Assembly (NCBI GenBank): GCA_964644605.1 | Contig: CAZXWS010000034.1 | Coordinates: 1-51,245, forward strand | Direction of reading: 5' to 3' | Source of the DNA: CAZLAJ01 sp964644605 | GTDB lineage: Bacteria; Patescibacteriota; Microgenomatia; UBA1406; GWC2-37-13 | DNA: 51,245 nt | In this document: in pieces, positions 39,819 through 48,297 of the stretch | Position numbering within the stretch: the stretch's first letter is position 1 | How the letters are laid out: the number at the start of each line of letters is the position of its first letter | Notes under the pieces: generated by a model | Seen by the model: the letters and a program-made list of their open reading frames with translations, nothing else | Database searches by the model: none | Told to the model about the DNA's origin: nothing | Program-made: the position numbers and the translations under genes

Positions 39819-41000
39819 AATAATCCCAAAAAGTACTGCTATCAGAAGGGAGTTTTGCTCAAGGGTGAGCCAGTAGTGATCAAAGAAACCTGTAATTAAA
39901 ATTACTGCAATTAAAAAAATAAACTGCACGTTTTTTATATTCTTACGAAGTATCTGCATAATCAAATATATCGAGTAAGCACTTACAATCAATCCTGTTT
40001 CCGCTATCCATAGTAAAACAATGTTATGCACCGGTTGGTTCAAGAAATTTAAGTACTTTGAAGAAAAGCTACTTTGGGCAATGACATAATTTCCAAGCCC
40101 TACACCAACAAGCGGATGCTGTGTAATGATAGCTGTGGCATTTTTTATAAGATCAACCCGTTTATCAACTGTAAAAATATCTGTTTTTGCGGCGAGAACT
40201 ATCCCCGCCAGAACAAGAAGGATAAGCGCGCGGGCAGTAAAACAGAATGGGCAGCGAGTATAAAAACGGGAAGTGATTAAGTAAACAATATTAAGGATAA
40301 GAAATGTGAGTATAGCTATTTTGGAGAATGATAGAAATATAAGCCCGACACACAAGAATAATAGAAAATATTTCAAAACCACTTTTTTGTTGAATTGTGG
40401 TGTGGCGATTACAAAAAAATAAAGCAAAAGATAAAAACCTCCCAGTGAGTTGGGGTGAGAAAATGTGCCATATGGCCGTAAAAACTCTATGCCTTGCAGT
40501 GAACCTTTTGCTACACCAATGGTCGAAAGATTAAGCGCTCTTTCACCGAGATAATAAAAGATATTTTGCACACTGTGTTTTAGTGCGAACTGAGTGACTG
40601 CAAGCGTAAATTGGAGGACGGTTCCAACTGTAAACGTACACAGAATAAAAAAATAATTTAGTTTTTTTCGGTGCGCATAAAAAATAAAAAAAATAGAAAG
40701 CCACTCAATAATTCGTAAAAAACGGTATAAAAAAATAAATTTATTTAATGAGAAGGGAAGGGTAAGTAATAGCAAAATAAAAAAAACAAGCAGTTTTTTA
40801 TTGTTTAGGAGTGCAATAATTTTTTTGCTATTAAAGATAATTAGGAGTAATGCCAGAATGTCAGTAAGGTAGAGAGTTGGAGCAAGATAATCGACCCTCA
40901 ACCCTTGAATATAGGAAAAATCGAGGAAAAAATGTTTCCCGAGTTGGGTAGGAAGCAGAAATAGAAAAATATAGAGTAATAGAGAACTGAGATACTGCAT
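39816..41000 (-). CDS. O-antigen ligase (Wzy/WaaL)-like membrane protein
   Basis: From ATG 41000 the 394-residue protein has about ten to twelve hydrophobic helices and the central segment of the O-antigen ligase family: RPYGTFSHPNSLGGFYLLL, then a periplasmic-type loop and PLVGVGLGNYVIA...PVHNIVLLWIAETGL. Such proteins polymerise or ligate surface polysaccharide from lipid carriers. TATAAT (41007-41012) is 6 nt before this ATG and lies inside a longer frame that opens at 41099, so the shorter start is chosen. It diverges from the macroglobulin gene. Confidence 0.82.
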   Translation of the reverse strand: MQYLSSLLLYIFLFLLPTQLGKHFFLDFSYIQGLRVDYLAPTLYLTDILALLLIIFNSKKIIALLNNKKLLVFFILLLLTLPFSLNKFIFLYRFLRIIEWLSIFFIFYAHRKKLNYFFILCTFTVGTVLQFTLAVTQFALKHSVQNIFYYLGERALNLSTIGVAKGSLQGIEFLRPYGTFSHPNSLGGFYLLLYFFVIATPQFNKKVVLKYFLLFLCVGLIFLSFSKIAILTFLILNIVYLITSRFYTRCPFCFTARALILLVLAGIVLAAKTDIFTVDKRVDLIKNATAIITQHPLVGVGLGNYVIAQSSFSSKYLNFLNQPVHNIVLLWIAETGLIVSAYSIYLIMQILRKNIKNVQFIFLIAVILITGFFDHYWLTLEQNSLLIAVLFGII

Positions 41001-41022
41001 ACGCTTATTATAATCTGCGTCA

Positions 41023-41050
41023 TTGACAAATTCTAAATGCCGCATACAAT
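41023..41050 (+). promoter_or_regulatory. Promoter of the macroglobulin gene
   Basis: TTGACA (41023-41028), a 16-nt spacer and TACAAT (41045-41050) end 6 nt before the ATG at 41057. The divergent ligase promoter (-10 at 41007-41012) lies back to back, so both surface genes could be co-regulated. Confidence 0.75.
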
Positions 41051-41056
41051 AAAAAT

Positions 41057-44000
41057 ATGGCAGAAGTAAGCCCTGTTGAGGAAAATCATACGACACCACT
41101 CAAGTTAGAGATGGCTCCACAAAATAAACATCATCGGATTTTATTACTTCTTGGAATCGCAGTCATTATAGTACTTACCGGTGTTGTAGCGGCAGCTTTA
41201 TCTGGTAATCGTGTAGCACAAAAAATCATCCGCGTTTCTATTCCGCAGTTACTCCCCAAATCGCAGGACGCGATTAAAATTATGGAGACTTCGCCTGAGA
41301 ATTTTCAAAAAGATTTTCCAACGGTAGGTGAACCACGCTTAGTTTTTAATAGACAGATACAATTGGACGAAAAACAAATCAGTAATTATATAAAGATAAA
41401 CCCACCAATAGAAGGAGCCTGGCATGTAGAAAAAAATAAACAAGTACTTTACTTTTCTTCAAATAAAAAAGTGGAGCTGCATTTACCAAGTCTTTTTAAC
41501 TATAACACGGTTTATACCATTACAGTAAGCGCTGACCTAGCCGGAAGTGACGGAACTCGGTTAGGATCTGAAAAAATTATTCGATTTCGAACCAAACGGG
41601 ATCCTAAAGCAGAGTTGATTGCGGAGAAAAAACTAATAAATACAATGCCTGATAAATCCACGCAAGCGGCTTTTACTGTGGGGTATTTAAGCAGTTCAAA
41701 AATTCATGAAAAAGATACAGTCGAAATTCGGGCAGAAACAGCGACACGTGAGCAAGTACTGGATTATTTTGTGTATGAGTTAGGTAAAGACGCTTTATAT
41801 AACTGGCAAAGTTCTGGAAGTGAAAAGGAAGTGCTAAAAATGAATGCTCAACTTCAGAAACAAAGTCAGTGGTCAAGCCAATTAAGTGTTACTATACCCC
41901 CATTTAAGGAAACTGGTATTTATCATGTAACAGTGACCCACCCTGCAGCTCGGGAAGATTTTTTTATCGTCAGCTCCAATCATATTGTGCAGTACTTTCA
42001 GCAAAAAGAAAAACCAATATTATGGACAGCTGACGCAAAAATGGGAAGAGCATTAGATGGTGTAGAAGCAACAGCGTACACACTTGAAAAAAATGTTCAG
42101 GAACTGAGCCGAAGTAGTAGTAATACAGACGGTATTATTCAGCAAAAACTTGAAAAGAGCGCGGACTTGATTGTTACCCAAAAAGGAACAGATACAGCTT
42201 TTGTGTATGGGCGAAACTTTTATGATAAGTATATTAAATCAACTGAACCGTACTCTGTGTATGCGTATACAGATAAGCCACTGTATAAACCAGGAGATAT
42301 CCTGCATTATAAAGCAATTATTCGAAAGTTTAACAACGGAACATACGCGCTACCCGAAACAGAAATATACTCTAAGTTACGTATTGTATGGAACGGGGAC
42401 AATGAGGATGGCTATCAAAAAGTAACCATAGATGCGAACGGCAGCTATTCTGCTGATTTTCAGTTGCCTCCAGTGTTAAATAGACGCGGGGAGACAGCAG
42501 TTGTACTGGCAGTAAAAAAAGGAGATACATATTCTGAGATTGATACCCATGAAGTATTAGTTGAGTCATACCGAAAACCTGATTTTCAAATTGAAGTCAA
42601 AACACAGGAAGAAGAATATATTAGTAAAGATATTGTGCATGTCCAGGTAACCGCAAAAAGCCTGTATGGACAGCCGCTTTCTCGAGTAGACTTTGGTTAT
42701 AGAGTTGTAGTAAATGATATCTCAGAATATAAAGATAGATCAGTAGAAAATCCTGCTAATTTTCTTGATTATTACGGCGCGGGCAAAGAGTTGGCACGAG
42801 GGAGTGGAACTTTCGATGAAAAAGGATTTGCCACGTTTGATTTCCCCACTGATTTAAGCAATTTCGAGTTGAGTGAGGCGGCGGTTATTGAGATAACACC
42901 CAAGTTGGGAGCAGTTCCGGCTATTGGGAAAACAGTAAAATTTATCCATAGAGGAACTTTTGCGATAGTATCTGGAGTTATAAATAGCGACAGCAAAAAA
43001 GGAATACAGGGACAAGTTGAGGTGTTGAGTCATGATCGTCCTCGAAAATCAGTTGCAGGGCAGGAATTACAGATTAGTTTGTATAAAACAAAAGGTGACG
43101 CTGGTTTGCCCCCTGAACTTATTGAGACAAAAACTGCCAGTTCAAATGATAGTGGAATAGTAGATTTTGCTTTCAATGCAAAAGATTCGGGAAGTTATGA
43201 GCTTGTTTTTCAAGGAAAAGATAGTCGTGAGAATTCGGTGACACTTCGAAACAGCGCGTATATTAGTTCTCCAACGCTTGATCAACCTACTAAACAGCAG
43301 CATATTCTCACAATAACAAAAGATAAAGATGAGCTATCACCGGGGGAGACAGTAGAGATTCACTATAGTGCTGACTTCATGGTTAGTGACGCGGTGGTAG
43401 TAAATGCAGTTGCAGTAAGGTCGGCTGCATCAGTTAAAAAAATGGCTTTGAACGCAAAAGAAGGTGTGTTTCAACTGCGAGTACCAGATAATGTGATAGC
43501 GGATTGGGGAGTACAAGTAGTATCAGCATATGATGGAGAAGTGGTGAGGTCGGAAATGCAGTATAAGATAAAAACAGAATCAAAAAATATACAAACAGAA
43601 GTTTCCTTTAGTAAACCAAGTGCTCGACCAGGTGACACTATACAAGCGGCCATAGTAACTCGAGATAGCCGCGGCAACCCGGTGAGCGCGGACACTTCAT
43701 TATCAGTAGTTGATACGAGCATTTATCAAGTTAAAAAACCTTTAGATACTGTCAAATCTGCTTTATTTGAAACTCGGTATAACGCGCTTATCCCCAATTA
43801 CAATTCAAGTGATGGTATTTTAAACGGATTCCAGGGTGGTGGCGGAGGATGTTTCCTGGCTGGTACTTTGATACGGATGGCAGACGGTTCTGAAAAACCA
43901 ATTGAAGCGATAGTTCCTTTCGACAAAATAAAAACGTTTGAAGCAGAACAGGCGCATATACTAGTCAGTGATACAGTCACTAAAACGTTTAGACATGTAG

Positions 44001-46243
44001 TGAATGAGTACATAACGATTAATAAAAAAATGAATGTAACTCCAGTGCATAGAATATTTATTAATGGACGCTGGAAACAGGCAAGTGAAGCAACTATAGG
44101 TGATATATTATTGACAGAAAATGGTACAGAAGAACATATAACATCAATAGTAAAACATCAGGGAATTTTTGCAGTGTATAACTTGACAACCGATACCACT
44201 CATACTTTTTTTGCGGATGGTTTTTATGTACATAATGAAAAAGGTGAGACTCCCCGCTTTAATTTTGTTGATACCGCTTACTGGAATCCTCACATTCAAA
44301 CAGATTCTCAGGGAAAAGCAACTGTCTCAATAAAACTTCCTGATAATACCACAACTTTTGCCGCTCATGCTGTCTCACAATCTGGAACAACATTGTTTGG
44401 AGAAGGATGGAACACTTTTGTAACTAAAAAATCAGTGGTTATTACACCGGCACTCTCTACGTTTTATTATGAAAATGATAAACCGAATATTACATTCCTT
44501 ATTCAGAACATCGATTATAAAGATACGGAGTTTATATTAAAAATATTTGAAAAAAATAGCGGTGTGAAAATCGATAAAGAGATAACAGTTGATCCAGGTG
44601 AACTTAAAGAAATTTCATTACCTGTTAAGTTGCAGAATATTAAAAATCAGCTGCAGTTTATTATTGATCTTGTAAACAAAAATACACATGAAAGTGCTGA
44701 TTCAGTACAGGTAACACGACCGGTGCTACCTCAGGGCAGTATTGAGTCAACATGGCAAAGCGCAGAGGGTAAACAGAACTTTACCTTTAAGCCTCAGTTT
44801 AAAGATTTAGATAGCAATATTCTCAGTATTTCGCTGTATCCCCACGCAGCAGCATATCTGAAAGGAACCAATTATATTTCCACTGAAGTAAATCCGACGC
44901 TCGGAATAGAGTTATACAGTATAGGGCAGATTTTGAAAATGACAGAAGATGGTATGTTGCCACCTGACACTTACCAGTATGCGGCGTTTAGAAACAATTG
45001 GCGGCAGGGAATGGAAACGGTTTTTGACAGTGTGATTCATCAGGACAGCACGGCATATTGGAGTCCAATTTCGCCAAGTGGTGATGAAACGTATGCAAAA
45101 ACCACGCTTGCGGTATTAAAAGCACTCTATGAAAGTAAGGATCAAGCTTTTCTTACCCAAACTTCAGGAATAGAACAATTAACGAATGCAGCGCGCGCGT
45201 ATATAGCAAAGATACCTCAGGAAAAGGATTTGGAGGATCAGTTGTTAAGATGGTGGGTGATACAGCAGAAGCCTGATGATGAGTACAAGCAGGAACCGGA
45301 ATATGCCGCAGCTGCGGTATTAAATGGAGAACAAGATATAAGCGCGCTTCTCGCAAAACGCATACCAACAGCAGATGATAGATCAGTATGGATTACTAAA
45401 ACGAGGTATCTGCGCTCACTTCCTATGCTTGCGGTGGTAAAAAAGGGCAGCGCAAAAGAAGCTGATAAAGTAATACGAGCACTCTCTACAATTCCTGAGT
45501 ATCATTCTAGTGACTCAAGTAAAGATTTAGCGCTTCTGGCGGCAATTAATCATTTGGTGCAGAATAAATATTCATTTGATAAGCCTGAACTAAAGATACT
45601 GGAAAATAACAAGGAGATTGTAAAGAGCGGTGATGGATTATGGGGAATCACCGCGGAATTTAGTCCGCGCAACTCAAATGGAGAGGTGGCTATCTCAGTA
45701 GATTCATCAAATAAACTTCCATTTTATTCTCTCATAACTACTTCGGAATATACCACCAGTCAAGCAAACTCTTCGCTTTCAATTCATACTGATACACAGG
45801 GAAAAGTGATTGGAAGCACGTTTAACCGGCGAGTTAGAGATCAGAATGGTTCAGTTATATCCTCTGTTGATAAAGGGAATGCGGGTATTATGGAACTATC
45901 TGTCACCGCACCTGTCGCACTGCAACAGAACATGACAGCATTGGGCACGTTTTCACTTACAGATATGGTAAGTCCTCAGTATATGATATTGAATCAAACT
46001 GATCAGAGTAGTCCACAGTATCAGGAAATTTTAAAAAGTATATATCCCAGTCCTGATGGATCACGACAAGGATATTTCAACATCAGCAGTTATTCTGATC
46101 AGATCGCTTATTACACCGGGAATTATGCATATCAGTCATTAAATATGCCGTATGTATTTTATAACGTAAGTGGAGGGACTCATTATCAACCAAAAACTTC
46201 TATAGTATTCCCTGCACTCGGTATTATTCTCAAAGAAAAGTAA
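41057..46243 (+). CDS. Giant alpha-2-macroglobulin-like protein with an embedded Hint (intein-like) domain
   Basis: This 1728-residue protein has a membrane anchor (about 28-48, no lipobox), an SbsA-type Ig-like domain (about 72-178), and macroglobulin domains (AYTDKPLYKPGDILHYKAII is the MG3-type signature). A bait-region position follows at about 915-1065, then VDTAYWNPHIQTDSQGKATV and LPDNTTTFAAHAV (the conserved post-bait block), and an alpha/alpha-toroid-like region (about 1290-1500). A Hint domain (932-1060) occupies the bait position. The thioester CxEQ motif is absent. Macroglobulins trap proteases; this one should face outward. Leaderless promoter; no PbpC-type partner is adjacent. 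Confidence 0.85.
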   Translation: MAEVSPVEENHTTPLKLEMAPQNKHHRILLLLGIAVIIVLTGVVAAALSGNRVAQKIIRVSIPQLLPKSQDAIKIMETSPENFQKDFPTVGEPRLVFNRQIQLDEKQISNYIKINPPIEGAWHVEKNKQVLYFSSNKKVELHLPSLFNYNTVYTITVSADLAGSDGTRLGSEKIIRFRTKRDPKAELIAEKKLINTMPDKSTQAAFTVGYLSSSKIHEKDTVEIRAETATREQVLDYFVYELGKDALYNWQSSGSEKEVLKMNAQLQKQSQWSSQLSVTIPPFKETGIYHVTVTHPAAREDFFIVSSNHIVQYFQQKEKPILWTADAKMGRALDGVEATAYTLEKNVQELSRSSSNTDGIIQQKLEKSADLIVTQKGTDTAFVYGRNFYDKYIKSTEPYSVYAYTDKPLYKPGDILHYKAIIRKFNNGTYALPETEIYSKLRIVWNGDNEDGYQKVTIDANGSYSADFQLPPVLNRRGETAVVLAVKKGDTYSEIDTHEVLVESYRKPDFQIEVKTQEEEYISKDIVHVQVTAKSLYGQPLSRVDFGYRVVVNDISEYKDRSVENPANFLDYYGAGKELARGSGTFDEKGFATFDFPTDLSNFELSEAAVIEITPKLGAVPAIGKTVKFIHRGTFAIVSGVINSDSKKGIQGQVEVLSHDRPRKSVAGQELQISLYKTKGDAGLPPELIETKTASSNDSGIVDFAFNAKDSGSYELVFQGKDSRENSVTLRNSAYISSPTLDQPTKQQHILTITKDKDELSPGETVEIHYSADFMVSDAVVVNAVAVRSAASVKKMALNAKEGVFQLRVPDNVIADWGVQVVSAYDGEVVRSEMQYKIKTESKNIQTEVSFSKPSARPGDTIQAAIVTRDSRGNPVSADTSLSVVDTSIYQVKKPLDTVKSALFETRYNALIPNYNSSDGILNGFQGGGGGCFLAGTLIRMADGSEKPIEAIVPFDKIKTFEAEQAHILVSDTVTKTFRHVVNEYITINKKMNVTPVHRIFINGRWKQASEATIGDILLTENGTEEHITSIVKHQGIFAVYNLTTDTTHTFFADGFYVHNEKGETPRFNFVDTAYWNPHIQTDSQGKATVSIKLPDNTTTFAAHAVSQSGTTLFGEGWNTFVTKKSVVITPALSTFYYENDKPNITFLIQNIDYKDTEFILKIFEKNSGVKIDKEITVDPGELKEISLPVKLQNIKNQLQFIIDLVNKNTHESADSVQVTRPVLPQGSIESTWQSAEGKQNFTFKPQFKDLDSNILSISLYPHAAAYLKGTNYISTEVNPTLGIELYSIGQILKMTEDGMLPPDTYQYAAFRNNWRQGMETVFDSVIHQDSTAYWSPISPSGDETYAKTTLAVLKALYESKDQAFLTQTSGIEQLTNAARAYIAKIPQEKDLEDQLLRWWVIQQKPDDEYKQEPEYAAAAVLNGEQDISALLAKRIPTADDRSVWITKTRYLRSLPMLAVVKKGSAKEADKVIRALSTIPEYHSSDSSKDLALLAAINHLVQNKYSFDKPELKILENNKEIVKSGDGLWGITAEFSPRNSNGEVAISVDSSNKLPFYSLITTSEYTTSQANSSLSIHTDTQGKVIGSTFNRRVRDQNGSVISSVDKGNAGIMELSVTAPVALQQNMTALGTFSLTDMVSPQYMILNQTDQSSPQYQEILKSIYPSPDGSRQGYFNISSYSDQIAYYTGNYAYQSLNMPYVFYNVSGGTHYQPKTSIVFPALGIILKEK
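43850..44236 (+). other. Hint/bacterial intein-like domain encoded within the macroglobulin gene
   Basis: Residues 932-1060 start with Cys932 (CFLAGTLIRMADGSEKPIEA, Hint block A), contain the block B T995-P-V-H998 (VTPVHRIFINGRWKQA), and end YNLTTDTTHTFFADGFYVHN, block F with the His-Asn terminus. All autocatalytic positions for N- and C-terminal cleavage are present. The +1 residue is Glu1061 rather than Cys/Ser/Thr, as in A-type bacterial intein-like domains. There is no homing endonuclease. The domain is preceded by a GGGGG linker. Confidence 0.88.
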
Positions 46244-46277
46244 TGCATTGAACTCTATTCTCTGGTAGAATGTCAGC

Positions 46278-46727
46278 ATGAAGATCGTAAATCGGAAATT
46301 CCATAGAGAGTATGAAGAACTGGAGAAGCTTGAGGCCGGTATCGTGTTGAGTGGGGCAGAGGTAAAGTCGATACGGGATGGAAGTCTAAAACTGGATGAT
46401 GCCTATGTAAAAATAATGGGTGGTGAAGCATTTTTGATTAATGCGGATGTGCCGATTTATAAATTCACCCGACCCACTGGCTATGATTCTCGACGCTCAC
46501 GAAAATTGTTACTGCACAAGAAGGAATTGCTACGGCTCCAAGTGAAGCTCCAATCTGGTGGCAACTTGACCATAGCCCCAGTTTCATGTTATAATAAAGG
46601 GCGTCATATCAAGCTAGAAATAGCGTTGGTAAAGGGGCGAAAAGATGTTGAAAAACGGAAGCTTGAAAAGTCACGGGATATTGAGCGGGAAGTAAAAAGA
46701 GAGGTGAAGGAGTATATGAAGAGTTGA
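46278..46727 (+). CDS. smpB: SsrA-binding protein SmpB
   Basis: The 149-residue protein is a full SmpB: NRKFHREYEELEKLEAGIVL, GAEVKSIRDGSLKLDDAY, and the basic tail GRKDVEKRKLEKSRDIERE. It binds tmRNA and delivers it to stalled ribosomes. -10 TAGAAT (46266-46271) is exactly 6 nt from the ATG. ssrA begins 155 nt downstream on the same strand, so both partners of trans-translation are adjacent. Confidence 0.97.
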   Translation: MKIVNRKFHREYEELEKLEAGIVLSGAEVKSIRDGSLKLDDAYVKIMGGEAFLINADVPIYKFTRPTGYDSRRSRKLLLHKKELLRLQVKLQSGGNLTIAPVSCYNKGRHIKLEIALVKGRKDVEKRKLEKSRDIEREVKREVKEYMKS

Positions 46728-46771
46728 ATTGAGATTTAGGATTGAAGATTTAAAAAAATAGACGATTCTTA

Positions 46772-46804
46772 AATCATAAATCATAGATCTTAAATCTTTA
46801 AGAA
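46772..46804 (+). repeat. Inverted repeat GATTCTTAAAT/TTTAAGAATC after smpB
   Basis: GATTCTTAAA and TTTAAGAATC enclose CATAAATCATAGATCTT-type AT-rich words. It could act as a weak terminator after smpB, and its words also resemble the AAATCC repeat family. Confidence 0.4.
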
Positions 46805-46834
46805 TCTGCCTTCGTTAAAACTTCGGCGGATGTA

Positions 46835-46878
46835 AGAACGCGTAAGTCGTTTTTTAAACAAAACGCCTAACGCGTTCT
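46835..46878. repeat. Inverted repeat immediately upstream of ssrA
   Basis: AGAACGCGT (46835-46843) and ACGCGTTCT (46870-46878) are exact reverse complements, with CGTTTT and AAAACG also paired inside. It ends 4 nt before the mature tmRNA 5' end, where it could affect precursor processing or be a repeat element. Confidence 0.6.
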
Positions 46879-46882
46879 AACA

Positions 46883-47284
46883 GGGGATGATAGGAATCGA
46901 TGAGGAAATCGCACGTTTATAAAAGGTTAGGGCGGATCTATCCGCAAATAGAAAAACACTTACATGCAAAAGCTGATGAAGCCGAAGCTGCTTATTTTGC
47001 ACCCGCATGGGCTGCAAGACAAGCATATCTGTATGCCTAACATTAGGTACACAAGATACTCTGTTTAAGTTTGCTTCCATTCAACTGAAAACAGAGAAAA
47101 CCAATGGAAGTACGGTTTTTATGTATTCCCGATTGATATAAAAACCCGACAACCCTTAATCGGCTGCTTTGCGCGGTTTGTTTATTTTCCAAACAAGGCA
47201 TGAGTAAAAAGTAAACTATCCCTAACTAAACTTTTTTAATCGTGTTTCCCCAGACGCGGGTTCAATTCCCGCCATCTCCACCAC
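46883..47284 (+). ncRNA. ssrA: Transfer-messenger RNA (tmRNA)
   Basis: The 5' end GGGGATGATAGGAATCGAT and 3' end CATCTCC-ACCA form a 7-bp acceptor stem (one G-U) with encoded CCA. GCGGGTTCAATTCCCGC is the T-arm, and GGAAATCGCACG near the 5' end pairs with CGTGTTTCC near the 3' end as helix H2. The likely tag frame runs from GCA 46966 to TAA 47038: it begins AKADEAEAAYF, ends RQAYLYA, and has 24 residues, longer than the common 8-15 and lacking the ALAA end. Length is 402 nt, in one piece. It rescues stalled ribosomes with SmpB. Confidence 0.93.
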
Positions 47285-47289
47285 TTCGT

Positions 47290-47308
47290 CCCGACAATCA
47301 GTCGGGAC
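47290..47308. terminator. Stem-loop downstream of ssrA
   Basis: TCCCGAC-AATCA-GTCGGGA is a perfect 7-bp stem 5 nt after the tmRNA CCA end. No T-run follows, so it may protect or terminate the RNA less efficiently than a standard terminator. Confidence 0.55.
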
Positions 47309-47417
47309 TACGTTAGGTGCACGGCACTCTATTTATCACAAAAGCTTACTGGCTGAAAAGAAGTGGTGTGCCTAACATAGCTCGCAAGAGCGACGTGGCA
47401 CCTGCTACAATTATTTC

Positions 47418-47654
47418 GTGTTCTACTGTTATATACTTCAACTTTGCAATACCACTTTTTATACAGGCTTTTCCTCTGATTTAAAATCTCGTATTAAAGA
47501 ACATGAAAATGGAAACGTATCAAAGACTAAAAACCTTAGACCTCTTAAACTCATTTATTATTGTGCCTTTAATTCAAAGAAAAAAGCTTTAGAATTTGAA
47601 AAATATTTAAAAACGTACTCCGGTTTTGCGTTTCGTAATAAGCGTTTATTATAA
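47418..47654 (+). CDS. GIY-YIG domain protein
   Basis: The 78-residue protein is a single GIY-YIG nuclease domain: FYCYILQLCNTTFYTGFSSD with the split Y-I/Y-T-G motifs, then LKSRIKEHENG with the catalytic Arg, and FEKYLKTYSG with the Glu. It is the stand-alone UvrC/YhbQ-like type, possibly involved in repair. The start is a GTG at 47418; TACAAT (47406-47411) is 6 nt before it, which supports this codon. It overlaps the convergent Nudix gene by 6 nt. Confidence 0.88.
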   Translation: MFYCYILQLCNTTFYTGFSSDLKSRIKEHENGNVSKTKNLRPLKLIYYCAFNSKKKALEFEKYLKTYSGFAFRNKRLL

Positions 47655-48194
47655 ATTTTTCTCTTCTGAGGAGTGAAGATCGGTAATAAATTCAAGCATT
47701 TCACTTTCATATCCGATGTTGTTCCAATGTGAATCATGATCTTCCAATAAAATTCTCTTAATTTCTTTAATATCAAACCATCGAATCATATCAACCTCTT
47801 CTTTTTCTAATTCGATAGAAGCAATATCACCATTCCATTTAAATGTAATTAACGCGATGAATTCTGTATAGTCATTACTTTTATAAATCTTAAAAAGGTT
47901 GAGTTGATCGTGCTCCGCGTCTATACCCAACTCCTCAGAAAGCTCTTTTAAAGCAGACTGCATATACTCTTCGCCTGCTGCTACATGTCCACCAAAAAAA
48001 GGTTCCCACATTCCAGGCCCTGTATCTTTTAAGAGTGAACGCTTTTGGCATAATATTTGTTTTTTTGGGTTAAAAATCCAAATATATGTATTTCTATGCC
48101 AGATTTTTTTCGCGTGTACTTCTTTTCTTGTGAGAGGTCGTAAAGGCTCGTTATTTTCGTTTACGACAAATAAGAGTTCGTCGTTTTTAATCAT
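47649..48194 (-). CDS. Nudix hydrolase, isopentenyl-diphosphate-isomerase-like subgroup
   Basis: The 181-residue protein has a Nudix box at 69-91 (GHVAAGEEYMQSALKELSEE, ending LGI) with Lys83 in place of the usual Arg. The N-terminus ELLFVVNENNEPLRPLTRKE and HRNTYIWIFNPKKQILCQKR resemble isopentenyl-diphosphate isomerase-like and generic Nudix proteins. It probably hydrolyses a nucleotide or isoprenoid diphosphate; the substrate is unknown. TACAAT (48201-48206) is 6 nt from the ATG. It diverges from the bactofilin-like gene. Confidence 0.87.
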   Translation of the reverse strand: MIKNDELLFVVNENNEPLRPLTRKEVHAKKIWHRNTYIWIFNPKKQILCQKRSLLKDTGPGMWEPFFGGHVAAGEEYMQSALKELSEELGIDAEHDQLNLFKIYKSNDYTEFIALITFKWNGDIASIELEKEEVDMIRWFDIKEIKRILLEDHDSHWNNIGYESEMLEFITDLHSSEEKNL

Positions 48195-48282
48195 GAAGCT
48201 ATTGTAGCAAATTAGATAGGAGACTTGATGTATGTGTGAGAAGAGTGATGAGGATCACTGGCTATTCGTATAGGAAGGGAGT

Positions 48283-48296
48283 AATATAGCTATATT
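48283..48296. promoter_or_regulatory. Perfect 14-bp palindrome next to the bactofilin-like start
   Basis: AATATAGCTATATT ends 1 nt before the ATG at 48298. It contains TATA-type words that could serve as a -10 box or operator; its composition is too simple to be sure. Confidence 0.35.
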
Positions 48297-48297
48297 C

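Noticed and set aside
41001..41099. 33-codon N-terminal extension of the O-antigen-ligase-like gene
   Set aside because: It contains the TATAAT box and overlaps the macroglobulin start; it does not look like a signal or membrane helix.
41057..46243. Classical intein with homing endonuclease in the macroglobulin
   Set aside because: The Hint segment is only 129 residues with no endonuclease domain, and the +1 residue is Glu, so canonical intein splicing is not expected.
46877..47080. Minus-strand ORF of 67 codons
   Set aside because: It lies antisense to the tmRNA, whose acceptor stem, T-arm and tag frame are clear; the ORF has no promoter or family resemblance.
47261..47284. Separate tRNA gene
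   Set aside because: The GGGTTCAATTCCCG arm and CCA belong to the tmRNA tRNA-like domain; no anticodon arm is present nearby.
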